Assembly: GCF_014199625.1 (NCBI RefSeq) | Contig: NZ_JACHNY010000001.1 | Coordinates: 868,001 to 932,000, forward strand | Length of the DNA stretch: 64,000 nucleotides | Direction: 5' to 3' | From: Sphingomonas abaci | GTDB lineage: Bacteria > Pseudomonadota > Alphaproteobacteria > Sphingomonadales > Sphingomonadaceae | In this document: one piece after another, positions 62,159 to 64,000 of the stretch | Layout of the letters: each line of letters begins with the position of its first letter | Numbering within the stretch: position 1 is the stretch's first letter | Translations under genes and position numbers: made by a program | Notes under the pieces: generated by a model | Databases searched by the model: none | Told to the model about the DNA's origin: nothing | The model's input: only the letters and a program-made list of their open reading frames with translations

Positions 62159-63450
62159 TCCGGCTGGACACGCGCGACGCCGGCTTCGCCGACGCCTTCG
62201 CCGCCCTGGTCGACGATCGCCGCGAAAGCGCCGCCGACGTCACCCGCGACGTCGCCACCATGCTGCGCGCGGTGAAGGACGAGGGCGCGGCGGCCGTGCG
62301 CGCCTTCACCATCAAGCTCGACCGGCACGATCCCGACGAGACCGGCTGGCGGATCGAGGCGGCGACCTGCGCCGCCGCCTATGCCGCGCTGGAGCCCGAG
62401 CTGCGCGCCGCGCTCGACCTCGCCGCCACCCGCATCCGCGCCTATCACGAGAAGCAGCGGCCGCAGGACAGCGACTATCGCGATGCGGCGGGCGTGCGGC
62501 TCGGCGCGCGCTGGCGGCCGGTCGATGCCGCCGGCCTCTATGTGCCGGGCGGGCGCGCCGCCTATCCCTCGTCGCTGCTGATGAACGCGATCCCCGCCAA
62601 GGTCGCCGGGGTCGAGCGGCTGGCGATGGTGACGCCCACGCCGGATGGGCAGATCAACCCGCTGGTGCTCGCCGCCGCGCATCTCGCGGGCGTGGACGAG
62701 GTGTGGCGGATCGGCGGCGCGCAGGCGGTCGCGGCGCTGGCTTATGGCGCCGGCCCGATCCGCCCCGTCGATGTGGTGACCGGCCCCGGCAATGCCTGGG
62801 TGGCGGAGGCCAAGCGCCAGCTCTATGGCGTGGTCGGCATCGACATGGTCGCCGGGCCCAGTGAAATCGTCGTCGTGGCGGACGCCCGCAACGATCCCGA
62901 ATGGATCGCCGCCGACCTGCTCAGCCAGGCCGAGCATGACGTGGTGACGCAGTCGATCCTGCTGACCGACAATGGCGACTATGCCGACCGGGTGGCGGCG
63001 GCGGTGGAGCGGCAGCTCGACACGCTGGCGACCGGCGCAGTGGCGCGCCAGGCCTGGGAGACGAACGGCGCGATCATCCGGGTCGAGACGCTGGCCGCGG
63101 CGATGCCGCTGGTCGACCGGCTCGCGCCCGAGCATCTGCAACTGGCGGTCGACGATCCGCAGGCGTTGTTCGACCAGGTCCGCCATGCCGGCAGCGTGTT
63201 CTTGGGGCGCCACACGCCCGAGGCGATCGGCGATTACGTCGCAGGACCCAACCATGTCCTGCCCACCGGCCGCCGCGCCCGCTTCACCAGCGGCCTGTCG
63301 GTGCTGGATTTCATGAAGCGGACCAGCTTTCTGGGCCTGGACGAAAGCGCGCTCGCCGAACTCGGCCCGGCCACGGTCGCGTTGGCGGAGGCGGAGGGCC
63401 TGCCCGCCCATGCCCGCTCGGTCGCGCTGCGCTTGCGCCTGAACCGCTAG
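62155..63450 (+). CDS. hisD: Histidinol dehydrogenase (HisD)
   Basis: HisD carries out the last two oxidations to L-histidine. The 431-aa product has [47 protein letters not shown], the metal/substrate region SEIVVVAD and LLSQAEHD, and the catalytic Glu-His region LAPEHLQL. Length is typical. It is coupled to hisG by ATGA and followed by a terminator-like hairpin. Confidence 0.96.
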   Translation: MIRLDTRDAGFADAFAALVDDRRESAADVTRDVATMLRAVKDEGAAAVRAFTIKLDRHDPDETGWRIEAATCAAAYAALEPELRAALDLAATRIRAYHEKQRPQDSDYRDAAGVRLGARWRPVDAAGLYVPGGRAAYPSSLLMNAIPAKVAGVERLAMVTPTPDGQINPLVLAAAHLAGVDEVWRIGGAQAVAALAYGAGPIRPVDVVTGPGNAWVAEAKRQLYGVVGIDMVAGPSEIVVVADARNDPEWIAADLLSQAEHDVVTQSILLTDNGDYADRVAAAVERQLDTLATGAVARQAWETNGAIIRVETLAAAMPLVDRLAPEHLQLAVDDPQALFDQVRHAGSVFLGRHTPEAIGDYVAGPNHVLPTGRRARFTSGLSVLDFMKRTSFLGLDESALAELGPATVALAEAEGLPAHARSVALRLRLNR

Positions 63451-63456
63451 GCACAC

Positions 63457-63492
63457 GAACCGGGCGCCGACGATCAGTCACCCGCCCGGTTC
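63457..63492. terminator. Terminator-like hairpin after hisD
   Basis: GAACCGGGCG (63457-63466) pairs perfectly with CGCCCGGTTC (63483-63492) around a 16-base loop, 7 bases after the hisD stop. It lies between hisD and the convergent tRNA-Leu, so it could serve both. Confidence 0.65.
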
Positions 63493-63510
63493 CATCCGCG
63501 ATGTCGGAAG

Positions 63511-63595
63511 TGGTGCCCCTGGCCGGACTCGAACCAGCACGCCTTGCGGCAACCGATTTTGAGTCGGTCGCGTCTACCAATTTCACCACAGGGGC
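63511..63595 (-). tRNA. tRNA-Leu (anticodon CAA)
   Basis: On the minus strand: acceptor GCCCCTG/CAGGGGC, D-arm with GGTGAAATTGGTAGACGC, anticodon loop CTCAAAA (anticodon CAA at 63561-63559), long variable arm TGCCGCAAGGCGT as in class II tRNAs, T-arm GGTTCGAGTCC and encoded CCA. All features fit tRNA-Leu. Confidence 0.97.
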
Positions 63596-63648
63596 AGCGA
63601 CCGGTGGGCTAGCCGAGTGCGGGCACTCCTGCAAGGGGGATCGATCCC

Positions 63649-64000
63649 TCAACCCACCGGCGGCCGGCGGCGGTAGCCGAGCGCCTCGGCGATATGGGCG
63701 CGCCCGACCTGCTCCGCGCCGCCCAGGTCGGCGATCGTCCGCGCCACGCGCAGGATGCGGGTATAGCCGCGCGCGGTCAGGCGCATCGCCTCGGCCGCCT
63801 GGGCCAGCAGCGCGCGGCCCGCATCGTCGGGCGTCGACCAGCGGTCGAGCAGCGGTCCTTCCGCCTCGGCATTGGTGCGCGCCGCGGAGCCGGCATAGCG
63901 CCGGGTCTGGATCGCGCGTGCCGCCGCAACGCGCGCGGCGACCTCCGCCGACCCTTCCGCCGGCGGGGGCAGGATCAGGTCGGCGGCGCTGACCGCCGCG
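63649..64000 (-). CDS. comM: ComM/YifB family Mg-chelatase-like ATPase, C-terminal part, cut by window edge
   Basis: ComM is a hexameric helicase that aids branch migration during natural transformation. Only the last 117 codons are visible: RRYAGSAARTNAEAEGPLLDRW, then LTARGYTRILRVARTIADLGGAEQVGRAHIAEALGYRR, the conserved C-terminal helical domain. The N-terminal Lon-like and AAA+ domains lie outside the window. The stop is at 63649, 54 bases after the tRNA-Leu gene. Confidence 0.92.
   Translation of the reverse strand, partial: AAVSAADLILPPPAEGSAEVAARVAAARAIQTRRYAGSAARTNAEAEGPLLDRWSTPDDAGRALLAQAAEAMRLTARGYTRILRVARTIADLGGAEQVGRAHIAEALGYRRRPPVG

Overview
The window looks like a chromosomal segment of a high-GC alphaproteobacterium, most probably a sphingomonad (Sphingomonas or a close relative). 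This is inferred from the Caulobacter-type flagellar set (FlbT, FlbD, FlaEY-like, and the run fliF-fliN-flbD-flhA), a TrcR (DUF1013) cell-cycle regulator beside DUF1192, CobS/CobT, and high-GC codon use throughout. No phage, insertion sequence, CRISPR array or integrase was seen.

Positions 1-21.7 kb are a flagellar cluster. flgE and the cut-off flgK run leftwards. Divergent from them are flbT-fliI-fliJ and a lytic-transglycosylase-like gene. A small regulatory patch follows: a protein with only sigma region 2, a 161-aa orphan, and a protein with two helix-turn-helix segments and a LexA-like C-terminus. flaEY-flgB run leftwards and face fliG-fliH, fliF-fliN-flbD, flhA, fliK and flgD. The FlbD homologue keeps its DNA-binding domain but has lost key residues of the sigma-54 activator ATPase. 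Palindromes resembling the Caulobacter FlbD site (ftr) lie between flgE and flbT and over the fliF promoter. The visible promoter boxes look sigma-70-like (CCTATAA). Together these suggest FlbD may act here mainly as a DNA-binding repressor.

From 21.8 to 33.5 kb lie an 807-aa secreted protein of unknown function, a TonB-dependent receptor behind a Fur-like box, the biotin genes bioF-bioD-bioA, cobS-cobT, tRNA-Arg(ACG) and two small membrane proteins.

From 33.5 to 40.3 kb lie a two-gene galactomannan operon (GH5 mannanase lipoprotein and GH27 alpha-galactosidase), a PAP2 phosphatase, galE coupled to a CoA-ester lyase gene, and msrA. An 8-bp tandem repeat sits between the mannanase and PAP2 genes.

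From 39.5 to 45.9 kb is a valine/isobutyrate breakdown cluster (mmsA, acyl-CoA dehydrogenase, hydroxyisobutyryl-CoA hydrolase, enoyl-CoA hydratase, mmsB). From 45.9 to 50.9 kb is a cobalamin uptake set headed by a B12 riboswitch (btuB, btuF, btuC, btuD).

The remainder is mostly housekeeping: coaD, ispA, xseB, a diguanylate cyclase, clpA, DUF1192, a quinone oxidoreductase, trcR, a dienelactone-hydrolase-like enzyme whose ribosome binding site lies in a strong hairpin, a glutathione transferase, hisG-hisD, tRNA-Leu(CAA) and the end of comM. A palindromic REP-like element recurs in several spacers, including two 88-bp bipartite copies.
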